Positions 16,744-26,507 are shown, counted from the first letter of the stretch. The stretch: DNA of 64,000 bases from an uncultured Bacteroidales bacterium (GCA_944325505.1 CALVAJ010000003.1:1-64000), one strand, 5' to 3'. Notes: a model not told the origin generated them from the sequence alone. Made by a program: numbers and translations.

Positions 16744-19700
16744 ATGAATTTATATCTGTTTAAAACAGTTTTTGCTGTATTTTGCACTCTTGCCCTGTCG
16801 CAGACGGCACTTTTTTCCCAGGACAGGGAGAGGCTGAGCATAAAAGAAGACAGGATAACACTGAAACAGGCCCTGGCAGATGTTGAGCGCCAGACCGGAT
16901 TGTCAGTTGCATATAATGAGTCAAGGATAGGGGCCGACCAGGTGCTTTCCCTCGACCTCGACCGGGTCACCCTCGACCAGGCCATGTCCGCCATCCTTGA
17001 AGGTACGGGGTTCACCTGGAAAGTCCAGGGTGACTATCTTGTAATTTCGGAAGAGGCCGTCCCCGCCCAAAGGCTTGTAAAAGGCCGTGTGGTGGATGAG
17101 CAGGGCCTGCCTATGATAGGTGTCGGCATTTTGATAAAGGGAGTTCCGGGAGCCGGGACAGTGACAGATGCTGACGGATGCTATGAACTGCAGGCTGCTG
17201 CAGGCGATGTACTGGAAATCTCGTTTCTCGGTTACCAGACGCAGACAGTGCAGGTAGGCAGTGCGGAAAGGTATGATTTCAGCATGGTGCCCGACAGCCG
17301 TCTGCTCGATGAGGTCGTGGTAACCGCCCTCGGTATCAAGCGGTCCGAGAAGGCGCTTACCTATAATGTCCAGGAAGTCGGCGGGGAGGAGCTCCAGACA
17401 GTAAAGAGCACCAACTTCATGAATGCACTTGCAGGAAAGGCCGCAGGTGTCCAGATCAATTCCAGCGCATCAGGTCCCGGCGGGGCCGTTAAGGTGGTGA
17501 TGCGCGGGGCCAAGTCCATTACGCAGAACAACAACGCCCTTTATGTCATAGACGGTGTACCGATGTACAACCCTGTCACGACAGGAGGAGACGGGTCCAT
17601 GGCCGTTCAGCCTGGCTCGGAAGCGGTGGCGGACATAAACCCGGATGATATAGAGAGCATATCACTTCTTACCGGACCGTCCGCAGCAGCGCTTTACGGA
17701 TATGAGGGTGCGAACGGTGTCGTCCTGATAACTACAAAGAAAGGTACTGCGGGGAAGACTTCCGTCACGTTCAGCAACAACACGACTTTCAGCGACCCGA
17801 TGATGATGCCGCGTTTCCAGGACACATGGGCAAGCTCCAAGTCAGACCCTCTGAAATGGGGAAGGAAGAATACTGTGCCGTACGACCCGTCAGGCTTCTT
17901 CAATACAGGGAGCACTGTGACCAATACGCTTTCCCTGTCGACAGGCAATGAAAGGAACCAGGCATACGCATCCGTGGCTGCCACCAATGCCGACGGCATC
18001 CTCCCGAACAACTCCTACAACAGGTACAATTTCACTTTCCGCAATACCACCAGTTTCCTGGATGACAAGTTCTTCCTCGATGTGACTGCAAACTATATCG
18101 TCCAGAATGACAGGAACATGGTGTCACAGGGACAGTACTACAACCCTCTTCCGGCGCTTTACCTGTTCCCTCGCGGGGAGAATTTCGAGGACGTATCCGT
18201 ATATGAGAGATATGATGAGGCGAAGGAGACCAATGTGCAGTACTGGCCGTATGCAAGTTCCGTGGGCATGGATTCCCAGAACCCGTACTGGACGATGTAC
18301 CGCATGAACAGGGAGAACAAGAAGCACAGGTACAAAATCGCTGCAAGCCTCCAGTACAAAATCACTCCGTGGCTGGACATCCAGGGCCGTGCGAGCATCG
18401 ACAATTCGGAGAATATCTTCACCCAGAAGAACTACGCGAGCACCATCACTTTCGCAGGAGCCAAGGGGCGCTACCGCGAGGAGACCCGTACGGACCGCCA
18501 GACCTATGCCGATGTAATCGCGAACTTCAACAAGTCTTTCGGGGACTTCACCGTGATGGCCAATGTCGGAGGTTCTATCAAAGACACCAGGATGGAGCTG
18601 TCTTCGACAGAAGGGGACCTCTACCATGTTACTAACTTCTTTACCGTGGAGAACACAGTGGGCAGCGGATACTACAAGGTCAACAGGGACGGGCTGAAAC
18701 GCCAGACCCAGTCGGTGTTCGCAAGTGCGGAGGTCAGCTGGAGGAACTTCCTGTTCCTCAATGCTACGGTACGCAGCGACTGGGATTCGGCCCTTGCATT
18801 CTCGTCATTCGGCGGCCGGCCGTTCACATATCCTTCGGCAGGTATTTCCGGGCTCATCCATGAGATGGTTGACATGCCTTCCTGGTTCACGTTCCTCAAG
18901 GCACGCTTCTCGTACACGTCAGTGGGAAATTCGTATGACCCGTACATGACACGGCTGAGGTATGTCTACGACTCGCAGAACCAGCAGTATGCTTCCCAGG
19001 AGATATATCCGAACTATGACCTCAAGCCTGAGAAGACCAGGTCCTATGAGGCAGGACTGAACCTCAAGTTCATAGACAATACCCTCAGCGTCGATTTCAC
19101 ATATTACCATTCCAATACGTTCAACCAGACGTTCGAGGCCCCTCTTTCTGCAGGCTCGGGATATGACGCCGTATATGTACAGGCGGGCAATATCCAGAAC
19201 TCCGGTATAGAGGCTGCCATCGGGTATGACAACAGCTGGGGCGGCTTCGGGTGGTCTTCCACTCTCACGCTTTCCCACAACCGCAACAGGATAATCAACC
19301 TTGCCGACGGCATCACCAATCCTGTCACGGGAGACCCTATATCCATGCCTTATGTGGACAAGGGATATCTCGGAAGCACAAATGCACCGCTGGTGCGTCT
19401 GGTGAAGGGCGGCAGCATGGGCGACCTCTACATCCACAGGGACTGGGACCGTGACGAAAACGGATACATCAGGATCAAGGACGGCCTCCCTGTCATGACG
19501 GACACCGAATACAGGAAGGCGGGCAGCCTCCTTCCGGATGCGAACCTGGGATGGCGCAACTCCTTCTCATGGAAAGGCCTTCGCCTGAATGTCCTCCTTA
19601 CGGCAAGGATCGGCGGCAACGTGGTCTCGAACACCCAGGCCTATATGGATTATTACGGAGTTTCGGAGTACAGCGCAAAGCTGCGTGAGGCAGGAGGCAT

Positions 19701-20028
19701 AAATATCAGCGGCACCAATGTGTCGGCATATGATTTCCTGCATATAATCGGAGAATCCGGCGGTGTGGCTGACTATTATATGTACGACGCCACAAATGTC
19801 CGCCTGCAGGAGCTGAGCATCGAATACACTATCGACCGCAAGCTGCTGAAGAATGTCTGCGACATCACGCTCGGTTTTGTGGCGAACAATATCTGCATGA
19901 TCTATTGCAGGGCGCCGTTCGACCCGGAGCTCGTACCTTCCGCCTCCAGCACCTTCTACACCGGTGTCGACCTGTTCATGACCCCGAGCCTGAGGAACCT
20001 CGGCTTCAATGTAAAAGTCAATTTCTAA
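16744..20028 (+). CDS. SusC/RagA TonB-dependent outer-membrane transporter with STN domain
   Basis: The frame opens at 16621, but only the ATG at 16744 gives a signal peptide (MNLYLFKTVFAVFCTLALSQ), for 1094 residues. Order: signal peptide; STN secretin/TonB short domain at about 28-100 (ITLKQALADVERQTGLSVAYN); carboxypeptidase-like regulatory domain at about 108-185 (VKGRVVDEQGLPMIGVGILI); plug with LDEVVVTALGIKRSEKAL and YVIDGVPM; then the 22-strand barrel ending in a Phe (NVKVNF). The STN domain marks it as a signalling transducer that works with the upstream FecR/ECF pair. Cargo is inferred to be glycans released by the GH18 encoded two genes downstream. Confidence 0.96.
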   Translation: MNLYLFKTVFAVFCTLALSQTALFSQDRERLSIKEDRITLKQALADVERQTGLSVAYNESRIGADQVLSLDLDRVTLDQAMSAILEGTGFTWKVQGDYLVISEEAVPAQRLVKGRVVDEQGLPMIGVGILIKGVPGAGTVTDADGCYELQAAAGDVLEISFLGYQTQTVQVGSAERYDFSMVPDSRLLDEVVVTALGIKRSEKALTYNVQEVGGEELQTVKSTNFMNALAGKAAGVQINSSASGPGGAVKVVMRGAKSITQNNNALYVIDGVPMYNPVTTGGDGSMAVQPGSEAVADINPDDIESISLLTGPSAAALYGYEGANGVVLITTKKGTAGKTSVTFSNNTTFSDPMMMPRFQDTWASSKSDPLKWGRKNTVPYDPSGFFNTGSTVTNTLSLSTGNERNQAYASVAATNADGILPNNSYNRYNFTFRNTTSFLDDKFFLDVTANYIVQNDRNMVSQGQYYNPLPALYLFPRGENFEDVSVYERYDEAKETNVQYWPYASSVGMDSQNPYWTMYRMNRENKKHRYKIAASLQYKITPWLDIQGRASIDNSENIFTQKNYASTITFAGAKGRYREETRTDRQTYADVIANFNKSFGDFTVMANVGGSIKDTRMELSSTEGDLYHVTNFFTVENTVGSGYYKVNRDGLKRQTQSVFASAEVSWRNFLFLNATVRSDWDSALAFSSFGGRPFTYPSAGISGLIHEMVDMPSWFTFLKARFSYTSVGNSYDPYMTRLRYVYDSQNQQYASQEIYPNYDLKPEKTRSYEAGLNLKFIDNTLSVDFTYYHSNTFNQTFEAPLSAGSGYDAVYVQAGNIQNSGIEAAIGYDNSWGGFGWSSTLTLSHNRNRIINLADGITNPVTGDPISMPYVDKGYLGSTNAPLVRLVKGGSMGDLYIHRDWDRDENGYIRIKDGLPVMTDTEYRKAGSLLPDANLGWRNSFSWKGLRLNVLLTARIGGNVVSNTQAYMDYYGVSEYSAKLREAGGINISGTNVSAYDFLHIIGESGGVADYYMYDATNVRLQELSIEYTIDRKLLKNVCDITLGFVANNICMIYCRAPFDPELVPSASSTFYTGVDLFMTPSLRNLGFNVKVNF

Positions 20029-20040
20029 ATCCTGAATGAT

Positions 20041-21579
20041 ATGGAATACAGAATACAGAAAATGATCATAGCCGCGGCATGCCTTTCCATGGCAGCGGCA
20101 TGTACGGGAAACTTCGAGGAGCTGAATACCCACCCCACCGATCTCGATCCAGGTATAATGTCATCGACCGAGAGGGTCGGCACCCTCCTTCCGGCAATGA
20201 CATACCTGCTGTGCCCGCAGCACGAGAACCAGAACCAGATGATCGACCAGATAATCTTCGGCCAGCTCGGCGGGTATTATTCCTGCGCCAACAACTGGGA
20301 AGGCAAGAATATAGCCACATACAACCCCAGCGACAAATATATCCAGCCGCCGTTCAATGACATCCTCCCTACCTTCTATTCCAACTGGTTCAACATTAAG
20401 GAAGTGACCGGAGGAGAAGGGAATGTCTTCCTTATCGCCACGGTCCTCAGGGCGGGCATAATGCTCCGCGTGGCCGACACTTACGGCCCTATCCCTTATT
20501 CCATGGTTGACGGCGGGTCGTTCGAGGTGCCTTATGACAGGCTTGAAGACCTCTATCCTGCAATGATCAACGACCTTTCGGCGGCAATCGAATCTCTCGA
20601 GGGCCTCAAGGGGACCGTTTCAGCTGACCTTGCCCTCTATGATATAATGTTCGGAGGCGACTTCAGCAAATGGCTGAAATTCGCCAATTCCCTGAAATTC
20701 AGGATGGCCGTGAGGATGAGTTCAATGGATGAAGGGTTCGCCTCCAAGGCGATGCAGGAGGCCATGGCGGGAGGTATGCTCCTGGACAATTCCGACAACG
20801 CTTTCCTGCCTACCAACGACAATCCTGTCTTCAAGTCTACAGACGAATGGAGGGACATGGCCGTAAGCTATACGATTACCACATATATGAACGGCTATAA
20901 TGACCCGCGCTGCCCTTATTATTTCACAGAATCCTCCAAGCCGGGCAAGAAATATCACGGGCATCCGCTCGGCATGGCGGACGGGAAGCTTACCAAGGGG
21001 GACTATTCCCTTCCGAACCTGAACGCCTCGTCCCCGCTTCCGGTGTTCAATGCGGCAGAGTCGTATTTCCTCATGGCGGAGGCTGCCCTCAGAGGCTGGA
21101 TACCTGGCGGTGATGCCCAGGCCAGGGATTATTATGAGGCCGGAATAAAGGCATCTATGGACCAGTGGGGAGCTTCGATAGGCGACTATCTTTCAAAACC
21201 TTCTCCCGGGACTGTTTCATATGACGACAACAACGCCGTCACCGGCAGCAATGTGATTGCCGAACTTGACCTGCCGGCCGTGTCATGGAATGCGGAGTGG
21301 GATATGGACGGCCATCTGTCTCAGATCCTCGTACAGAAATATATCGCCAATTTCATGATAGGCCTGGAGTCATGGTGCGATTTCCGCAGGACCGGATATC
21401 CGGTGCTTCTGGGGTCAAGGCGTGACATGGGGAATATCGGGCCACGGCTTATGAGGCGTCTGCCGTACCCTGAGTCAGAAAGGGCGAGCAACCCGGTGAA
21501 TTACCGGCAGGCCGTTGACGAGAACTTCGGAGGCAGGGATGAAGCTACAGTAGATCTCGCCTGGGCAAAGAAAGACTAA
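20041..21579 (+). CDS. SusD/RagB surface glycan-binding lipoprotein
   Basis: A 512-residue lipoprotein: signal MEYRIQKMIIAAACLSMAAA with Cys21, then a mature start typical of the SusD-like_2 family (NFEELNTHPTDLDPG). TPR-like helices and the C-terminal MIGLESWCDFRRTGYP and LMRRLPYPESE segments are characteristic. It forms the lid of the SusC transporter on the cell surface. Twelve bases separate it from susC. Confidence 0.95.
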   Translation: MEYRIQKMIIAAACLSMAAACTGNFEELNTHPTDLDPGIMSSTERVGTLLPAMTYLLCPQHENQNQMIDQIIFGQLGGYYSCANNWEGKNIATYNPSDKYIQPPFNDILPTFYSNWFNIKEVTGGEGNVFLIATVLRAGIMLRVADTYGPIPYSMVDGGSFEVPYDRLEDLYPAMINDLSAAIESLEGLKGTVSADLALYDIMFGGDFSKWLKFANSLKFRMAVRMSSMDEGFASKAMQEAMAGGMLLDNSDNAFLPTNDNPVFKSTDEWRDMAVSYTITTYMNGYNDPRCPYYFTESSKPGKKYHGHPLGMADGKLTKGDYSLPNLNASSPLPVFNAAESYFLMAEAALRGWIPGGDAQARDYYEAGIKASMDQWGASIGDYLSKPSPGTVSYDDNNAVTGSNVIAELDLPAVSWNAEWDMDGHLSQILVQKYIANFMIGLESWCDFRRTGYPVLLGSRRDMGNIGPRLMRRLPYPESERASNPVNYRQAVDENFGGRDEATVDLAWAKKD

Positions 21580-21598
21580 CTATTAAATAAGCAAGACA

Positions 21599-22819
21599 AT
21601 GAAATCCAACATAATTTTATCATCCATGATGCTTCTGGCCCTCCTCCCGGTCACGGGCTGTGATGACTGGCTGGAGCCTAAGCCGATGAACGGCACCGAC
21701 TATAACAGTTCCATCAAGACAGATGAGTATTTCGCTTCGCTGCGGGAGTGGAAACAGTCTCCGGGCCTTCCTCAGGTATTCGTCTGGTTCGACAACTGGA
21801 CGGGCACATCTCCTACAGGGATGAACAGCCTTACCGGCCTGCCTGATTCTGTGACCATCGCATCCAACTGGGGCTCGTCAGGTGCTGACACTACCAAATT
21901 CAACCTTTCTGCAGCACAGAAGGCGGATATGGAGTATGTCCAGAAAGTGAAGGGGACGAAGGTAGTCTTCACCATGTTCTCCCGTTATATCGGGGAAGGC
22001 CTTCCGTATTCGAAGTACCCTTATTATTATGACGAGAACAAGCAGTACGCCCACAAGACGATAATGAACAACTACTATAACTACGACAAGGAGGAGGCCC
22101 GGAAATGGATACGCCGCTATGCCGAGGACCTGTACCACGCCTGTATAGAGACCGGGTACGACGGATATGACTGGGATTACGAGCCTGGCTTCGGGATGGG
22201 CAGCGGTTCGAATGCTCCTTTCTGGGACAGCCGCTACACCGAGCTGAGCTGCATGTTCGTCGAGGAGATGTCCTACTGGTTCGGCCGCCTGGCCATGGAC
22301 CCTTCAAGGGACAGGGGAGACCGTCCTATGCCGGAGAGGCGGCTGCTGTTCCTTATCGACGGGTCGGTCGGTGTAGGCGGCAAGATGCAGGACGGATGGC
22401 CGCTCGACTGCTTCGACTACTATATACTCCAGGCCTATGGTGCTTCATATCTGGATCCGCGAGTGATCAATGCCATAAATGACGTATCGGAGAACTATGC
22501 GTTCCATGACGCCGTACTGGAGGACCCTGCCGATATCGTGGGCAGGATCATATTGACGGAGAATTTCGAATCGTTCGCCTCCAACGGCGGCTACTTCCTG
22601 AACATGTCGCAGTATGTATATAACGGCTTGTACGACGGACAGCCCGTCGACAGGCAGATAGGCGGATGCGGGGCCTACCGTATCGGGTTTGACTACGACC
22701 ACGGTAACCTGGAATACAACGGCTATCCGGAATATTACTGGCTCCGCCAGGGTATTACCAACATATACCGGATATACAGGGAGCGCCAGGCCCAGGTGAA
22801 CGGATCAGAGAACAACTAA
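21599..22819 (+). CDS. GH18 endo-beta-N-acetylglucosaminidase-like lipoprotein
   Basis: A 406-residue surface lipoprotein (VTGC lipobox, Cys21). The catalytic GH18 motif DGxDxDxE is intact as DGYDWDYE at 188-195, with Glu195 as the expected proton donor. Barrel strands TKVVFTMFSRY and DYYILQAYG flank it. Position after SusD and before a DUF1735-LamG protein matches N-glycan loci of Bacteroides, where such GH18 enzymes cut the chitobiose core of N-glycans. Chitinase activity is less likely because no chitin-binding module is present. Substrate type (high-mannose or complex) cannot be read from the sequence. Confidence 0.88.
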   Translation: MKSNIILSSMMLLALLPVTGCDDWLEPKPMNGTDYNSSIKTDEYFASLREWKQSPGLPQVFVWFDNWTGTSPTGMNSLTGLPDSVTIASNWGSSGADTTKFNLSAAQKADMEYVQKVKGTKVVFTMFSRYIGEGLPYSKYPYYYDENKQYAHKTIMNNYYNYDKEEARKWIRRYAEDLYHACIETGYDGYDWDYEPGFGMGSGSNAPFWDSRYTELSCMFVEEMSYWFGRLAMDPSRDRGDRPMPERRLLFLIDGSVGVGGKMQDGWPLDCFDYYILQAYGASYLDPRVINAINDVSENYAFHDAVLEDPADIVGRIILTENFESFASNGGYFLNMSQYVYNGLYDGQPVDRQIGGCGAYRIGFDYDHGNLEYNGYPEYYWLRQGITNIYRIYRERQAQVNGSENN

Positions 22820-22832
22820 CGCGAATGCAATC

Positions 22833-23963
22833 ATGAAAAAGACAATATCATCCATTTTTGCCGCGGTGTCAGCCATAATGCTGTTCAGCGGATGCGACAA
22901 CGCAGAATACAAGGTCATCGGGAACATCGTATACCTTTCGGATGCAGATGGTGTTACGAAGGCGGCTACCTATACCGTTGAGGACGGGGTGGACATACCT
23001 GTAAGTGTCCGTCTTGCGCAGAAGACGGACCGGGACGTATCAGTGTCACTTGAATTCAGCCAGGCCGACCTTGACGCATATAACGGGGACAACGGGACTG
23101 AATACGTGTGCCTGGACGGTCTGCCTTCAGATGCTTCTGTCACCATACCGGCCGGCTCGATAAGCGCCACCTATGTCCTTCATGTAGATGACTATGCCGC
23201 CGAAGGGACTACCTATGCCGTGCCGGTCAGGCTCGGCGAGGTCCGTGAGGGGGATGTCATGGTCTCGGCCGGGCAGGGGCATTTCATCTATGTCCTCTCC
23301 AAGCCGCTTATAGTTTCTGTTCCTGTCATGACTGGGACAGGGTCGGAAGGCACCGGTGTGATAGCCGGCGGAGAATGGGGGTTCGAGGTGGATTCCTGGA
23401 CATTCGAGGCATGGATCAGGATGTCGGCCTACAGCACGAACAACCAGTCGTTCTTCAGGACCGGAGCGGCCAATCCGGGAAACATATTCATGCGTTTCGG
23501 GGATGCGAACGGGCCATTCAACTATATCCAGGTGAAGATATACGGAGGTCAGGTGCAGACGGCCTCGGATCTTGTGGCTGGCAGATGGTACCACTGGGCT
23601 ATGGTCTATGACGGGAATGTATTCACAATATACAGGAACGGAGAGAAGGATGTCGAATATACGCCTACAAAGCCTTCAAGGATGGTGATGGAATATGCAC
23701 GCATGATGGATACAGGCTACATGTTCAGGGACGAGTGCTCCATCAGCCAGGCCCGCTTCTGGAAAACTGCGCGTACCCAGTCGGAGATACAGTCAAACAT
23801 GTACTATGAGATAAACCCTGAGAACCCTGGCCTCATTGCATACTGGCCTATGGACGAGGGCAGCGGCAGCACGTTCAGGGACATATCCGGCAACGGACGC
23901 GACATGGTCGCAGCCGACGGGGTTGTCCTCCGCTGGGAAGACGGGGTACGTTTCGACAAGTAG
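22833..23963 (+). CDS. DUF1735 plus LamG (concanavalin A-like) lipoprotein
   Basis: A 376-residue lipoprotein (FSGC lipobox, Cys21). Residues 28-155 fit DUF1735, a beta-sandwich frequent in GH18 lipoproteins of Bacteroidales (VYLSDADGVTKAATYTV, DVSVSLEFSQADLDAYN). Residues 165-375 form a LamG/concanavalin A-like lectin fold (WTFEAWIRMS, WYHWAMVYDGNVFTIYRNGE, IAYWPMDEGSG). It lacks catalytic motifs and probably binds glycan on the surface for the SusC/D-GH18 machinery. It is the last gene of the locus and is followed by a strong terminator. Confidence 0.88.
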   Translation: MKKTISSIFAAVSAIMLFSGCDNAEYKVIGNIVYLSDADGVTKAATYTVEDGVDIPVSVRLAQKTDRDVSVSLEFSQADLDAYNGDNGTEYVCLDGLPSDASVTIPAGSISATYVLHVDDYAAEGTTYAVPVRLGEVREGDVMVSAGQGHFIYVLSKPLIVSVPVMTGTGSEGTGVIAGGEWGFEVDSWTFEAWIRMSAYSTNNQSFFRTGAANPGNIFMRFGDANGPFNYIQVKIYGGQVQTASDLVAGRWYHWAMVYDGNVFTIYRNGEKDVEYTPTKPSRMVMEYARMMDTGYMFRDECSISQARFWKTARTQSEIQSNMYYEINPENPGLIAYWPMDEGSGSTFRDISGNGRDMVAADGVVLRWEDGVRFDK

Positions 23964-24000
23964 GAGACGGCATTGCAGTAAGCTGACGGACAATATACGG

Positions 24001-24036
24001 AAGACGGCCGGTCCACTCTGGACCGGCCGTCTTTAT
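24001..24036 (+). terminator. Intrinsic terminator of the GH18 locus
   Basis: A perfect 14-bp stem (left arm 24001-24014, right arm 24020-24033) with loop ACTCT, followed by a T-rich tail (TTTATGTTTT). It is oriented for plus-strand transcripts; there is no T-run on the other side for efp. Confidence 0.85.
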
Positions 24037-24057
24037 GTTTTCCTGGCGGAAGCCGTA

Positions 24058-24624
24058 CTATTTCACCCTTTCGCCGTAGCTGCGGTCTGTAGTGTTGACC
24101 CTGATCTTTTCTCCCTGGTTGATGAAAAGAGGGACCATGATGATTGCGCCTGTTTCGAGCGTAGCCTCTTTAAGGGCATTGGTAGAAGCGGTATCGCCTT
24201 TGACGGCAGGCTCCGTGTAGGTCACTTCAAGTTCCACGTAGGTAGGAAGCTCGCAGGTGAGGCATCTCTCCTCGTCAGCCACGAACATCATTTCCACATG
24301 CTGTCCTTCTTTCATAAGGTCTGCATTGCTTACGAGATCTTCATCGAGGTGGATCTGCTCGAAAGTCTCTTCGTGCATGAAGTTGTATCCGTCCTCGTCT
24401 TTGTAGAGGAACTGGTAAGGCCTTCTCTCGACATTGATGGTCTCGATTTTTGCTCCTGCGGTAAATGTATTCTCAAGGATACGTCCGTTTTCAAGGTTAC
24501 GGAGCTTGGTCTTTACGAAAGCAGGACCTTTACCCGGCTTTACATGCTGGAACCATACGATGGAGCATGGCTTTCCGTTGAAGTTGAGGTAAAGTCCGTT
24601 TTTGAAATCAGCTGTTGTTGCCAT
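24058..24624 (-). CDS. efp: Translation elongation factor P
   Basis: A 188-residue protein that relieves ribosome stalling at polyproline. The three-barrel EF-P fold is complete: KOW-like domain 1 with the tip loop HVKPGKGPAFVK, where Lys32 matches the residue modified in other species (K34 in E. coli), and the C-terminal signature (GDTASTNALKEATLETG). No modification enzymes (EpmA, EarP) are seen in this window. It has its own promoter at 24689-24719. Confidence 0.97.
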   Translation of the reverse strand: MATTADFKNGLYLNFNGKPCSIVWFQHVKPGKGPAFVKTKLRNLENGRILENTFTAGAKIETINVERRPYQFLYKDEDGYNFMHEETFEQIHLDEDLVSNADLMKEGQHVEMMFVADEERCLTCELPTYVELEVTYTEPAVKGDTASTNALKEATLETGAIIMVPLFINQGEKIRVNTTDRSYGERVK

Positions 24625-24688
24625 AATATCTGAATCTAAATTAACTCTATAAGATGTAACTGTTTACAGTTTTTCCCTTTTCGGCCTG

Positions 24689-24719
24689 CAAAATTATAAA
24701 ACTGTCATGATTTTACAAA
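24689..24719 (-). promoter_or_regulatory. Bacteroidota-type promoter of efp
   Basis: Minus strand: TTTG (-33) at 24716-24719, a 19-base spacer, then TAATTTTG at 24689-24696, a full match to TAnnTTTG. The transcript would have a leader of about 60 bases. Confidence 0.75.
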
Positions 24720-24732
24720 ATTATTGTAAAAT
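24710..24732. promoter_or_regulatory. AT-rich palindrome over the efp -33 box
   Basis: Perfect 9-bp inverted repeat ATTTTACAA / TTGTAAAAT with a 5-base spacer. It covers the -33 element of the efp promoter, so it could be an operator; a weak end-of-transcript hairpin for ispH is the alternative. Confidence 0.4.
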
Positions 24733-24776
24733 CGGATCCCGTCCATCCCATGAACGATGTCCGTGCCAGGCTCCTG

Positions 24777-25724
24777 TTACAGTGCCTTGATATAGTCTGC
24801 AACTTCCTCCAGCAGCCATTTCGGGGTAGATGTCGCGCCGCATACTCCCACCTTATCGTCATCTCTGAACCATTCCTTACGGATATCGGCTGGGCCGCCT
24901 ATGTAGTATGTCCTGATATTCACTGATTTGCACAGGTTGCAAAGGACCTTTCCGTTGGAACTGGCCTTGCCTGCGACGAAAATCACCACGTCATGGTCGA
25001 GTGCGAACCTTGACAGCCTGGCATGCCTGGATGCTACCTGTGCGCAGATCGTGTCGTGTACAGTCAGCAGGTGAGTGCCTTTGAACCGCTCTACCGACAG
25101 CTCGCGTGCTTCCGCCATGAGTTCTTCGAGGCGGCCGCAGATGGCTGCGTATTCCGCCGGGCTCTTTGTCGTCTGGGAAAATACTTCCGTCGGGCGGGTA
25201 AGGTCTATGGTTCCGTCTGCGATCCTGTCTTCAAGCATTTTCAGATCCTCGACAACGATGGCGTCTCCATCGACCTGTCCTACCAGTCCGAGCACTTCCG
25301 CATGCCCGACTTTTCCGAAAATGAGTATCTGTCCTTTTCTGCCGTCCTGTGTCAGCCTGTCATGCGCCTCCCTGATACTTTTCTGCAGTTTCAAGACGAC
25401 AGGGCATGTGCAGTCGATTACGCTGAAACCTTTTTCCCCGGCCAGAGCGAAGGTCTCAGGAGGCTCGCCATGGGCCCGGATTAGCAGGGTCTCCCCTTCC
25501 GCTTCCCGGATTTCATTCAGATCGTCCTTGTCTATCGATACCAGTCCCTGCCTTTCGAGTCTCTGAAGTTCCTGGTCATTGTGGACTATCGCTCCCAGAG
25601 AGAAAAGGCGGCGGTTCTCACCGTCTTTTCTGGTCTTTTCCAGAAAATCCTCCGCCTTGGTTATAGCACCTATTACTCCTGCGCAGAATCCTGACGCCTT
25701 GTCTATTTCTACAGTCAGTCCCAT
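24777..25724 (-). CDS. ispH: 4-hydroxy-3-methylbut-2-enyl diphosphate reductase
   Basis: A 315-residue iron-sulfur enzyme for the last step of the MEP isoprenoid pathway (HMBPP to IPP and DMAPP). The three cluster-binding cysteines lie in GFCAGV (residue 14), IDCTCPVV and KVLCNLCK. Other motifs: GAIVHN, KVGHAEVLGLVGQ and FSQTTKS. The start fits the family opening VEIDKASGFCAGV. It lies 12 bases downstream of cmk on the same strand, so it is probably co-transcribed with it. Confidence 0.96.
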   Translation of the reverse strand: MGLTVEIDKASGFCAGVIGAITKAEDFLEKTRKDGENRRLFSLGAIVHNDQELQRLERQGLVSIDKDDLNEIREAEGETLLIRAHGEPPETFALAGEKGFSVIDCTCPVVLKLQKSIREAHDRLTQDGRKGQILIFGKVGHAEVLGLVGQVDGDAIVVEDLKMLEDRIADGTIDLTRPTEVFSQTTKSPAEYAAICGRLEELMAEARELSVERFKGTHLLTVHDTICAQVASRHARLSRFALDHDVVIFVAGKASSNGKVLCNLCKSVNIRTYYIGGPADIRKEWFRDDDKVGVCGATSTPKWLLEEVADYIKAL

Positions 25725-25736
25725 TTCGGAATCGAT

Positions 25737-26438
25737 TTAATCAGACACATTACCGAACCTTTCCTTTATGACACCCCGGATCCATACCATCTGGTCCTGC
25801 AGGGTCATGCGGGAATTGTCGAGTACCAATGCATCGGCTGCCTTTGACAGAGGCGAGGTCTTGCGGTGGGAATCGATATAGTCCCTTTCCTTGAGATTTG
25901 CCATGACCGCTTCTATGGAGACTTTCTCTCCCTTGGCTGCCATTTCTCCGGCCCTTCTCCGGGCCCTGACCTCCAGATCGGCCGTCATGAATATCTTCAG
26001 CTCTGCATCCGGAAAGACAGTCGTTCCTATGTCCCGGCCGTCCATTACCACTCTTTTCCTTTTTCCGAACTCCCTCAGACGCATGTCGACGAACTCCCTG
26101 ACGCATGGAATGGCGGCTATCGGGCTGACTTTGCCGGAGACTTCCATAGAGCGTATCTCCTTCTCGATGCATCTGTTTCCTATGAATGTCTTGCTTCCGT
26201 CTTCCGTCATGGTGAAGTGCAGGTCGAATGACTTCAGTGCGGAGGAAAGTCCGGCAGTGTCGGTATGGCAGTCCGCATCGATGAACCCTTTTTCGATGGC
26301 CATCAGGGTGACTCCTCTGTACATGGCTCCCGAATCAAGGTACAGGAAAGAAAACTCGGACGCGATAAGACGGGCAAAAGAACTCTTTCCGGTAGAGGAA
26401 TATCCGTCTATCGCGATTATGATGTCAGGTATATGCAT
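25737..26438 (-). CDS. cmk: Cytidylate kinase
   Basis: A 233-residue nucleoside monophosphate kinase (CMP/dCMP to CDP/dCDP). P-loop GYSSTGKS at 12-19 (here with SST where GPAGSGKS is usual), then YLDSGAMYRGVT, VVMDGRDIGTTVFPDA and RARRRAGEM (lid). Length fits the family. A promoter lies immediately upstream at 26458-26465; ispH follows. Confidence 0.95.
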   Translation of the reverse strand: MHIPDIIIAIDGYSSTGKSSFARLIASEFSFLYLDSGAMYRGVTLMAIEKGFIDADCHTDTAGLSSALKSFDLHFTMTEDGSKTFIGNRCIEKEIRSMEVSGKVSPIAAIPCVREFVDMRLREFGKRKRVVMDGRDIGTTVFPDAELKIFMTADLEVRARRRAGEMAAKGEKVSIEAVMANLKERDYIDSHRKTSPLSKAADALVLDNSRMTLQDQMVWIRGVIKERFGNVSD

Positions 26439-26457
26439 CAGTACACGTTTTACAGGA

Positions 26458-26465
26458 CAAAATTA
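26458..26465 (-). promoter_or_regulatory. -7 element of the cmk-ispH operon
   Basis: Minus strand TAATTTTG is a full match to TAnnTTTG and lies 19 bases before the cmk start. No clear TTG is found at the -33 distance. Confidence 0.5.
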
Positions 26466-26507
26466 TATAAAAAACATTAACGAGCATATAAAAAGTATAC
26501 AACAGAT

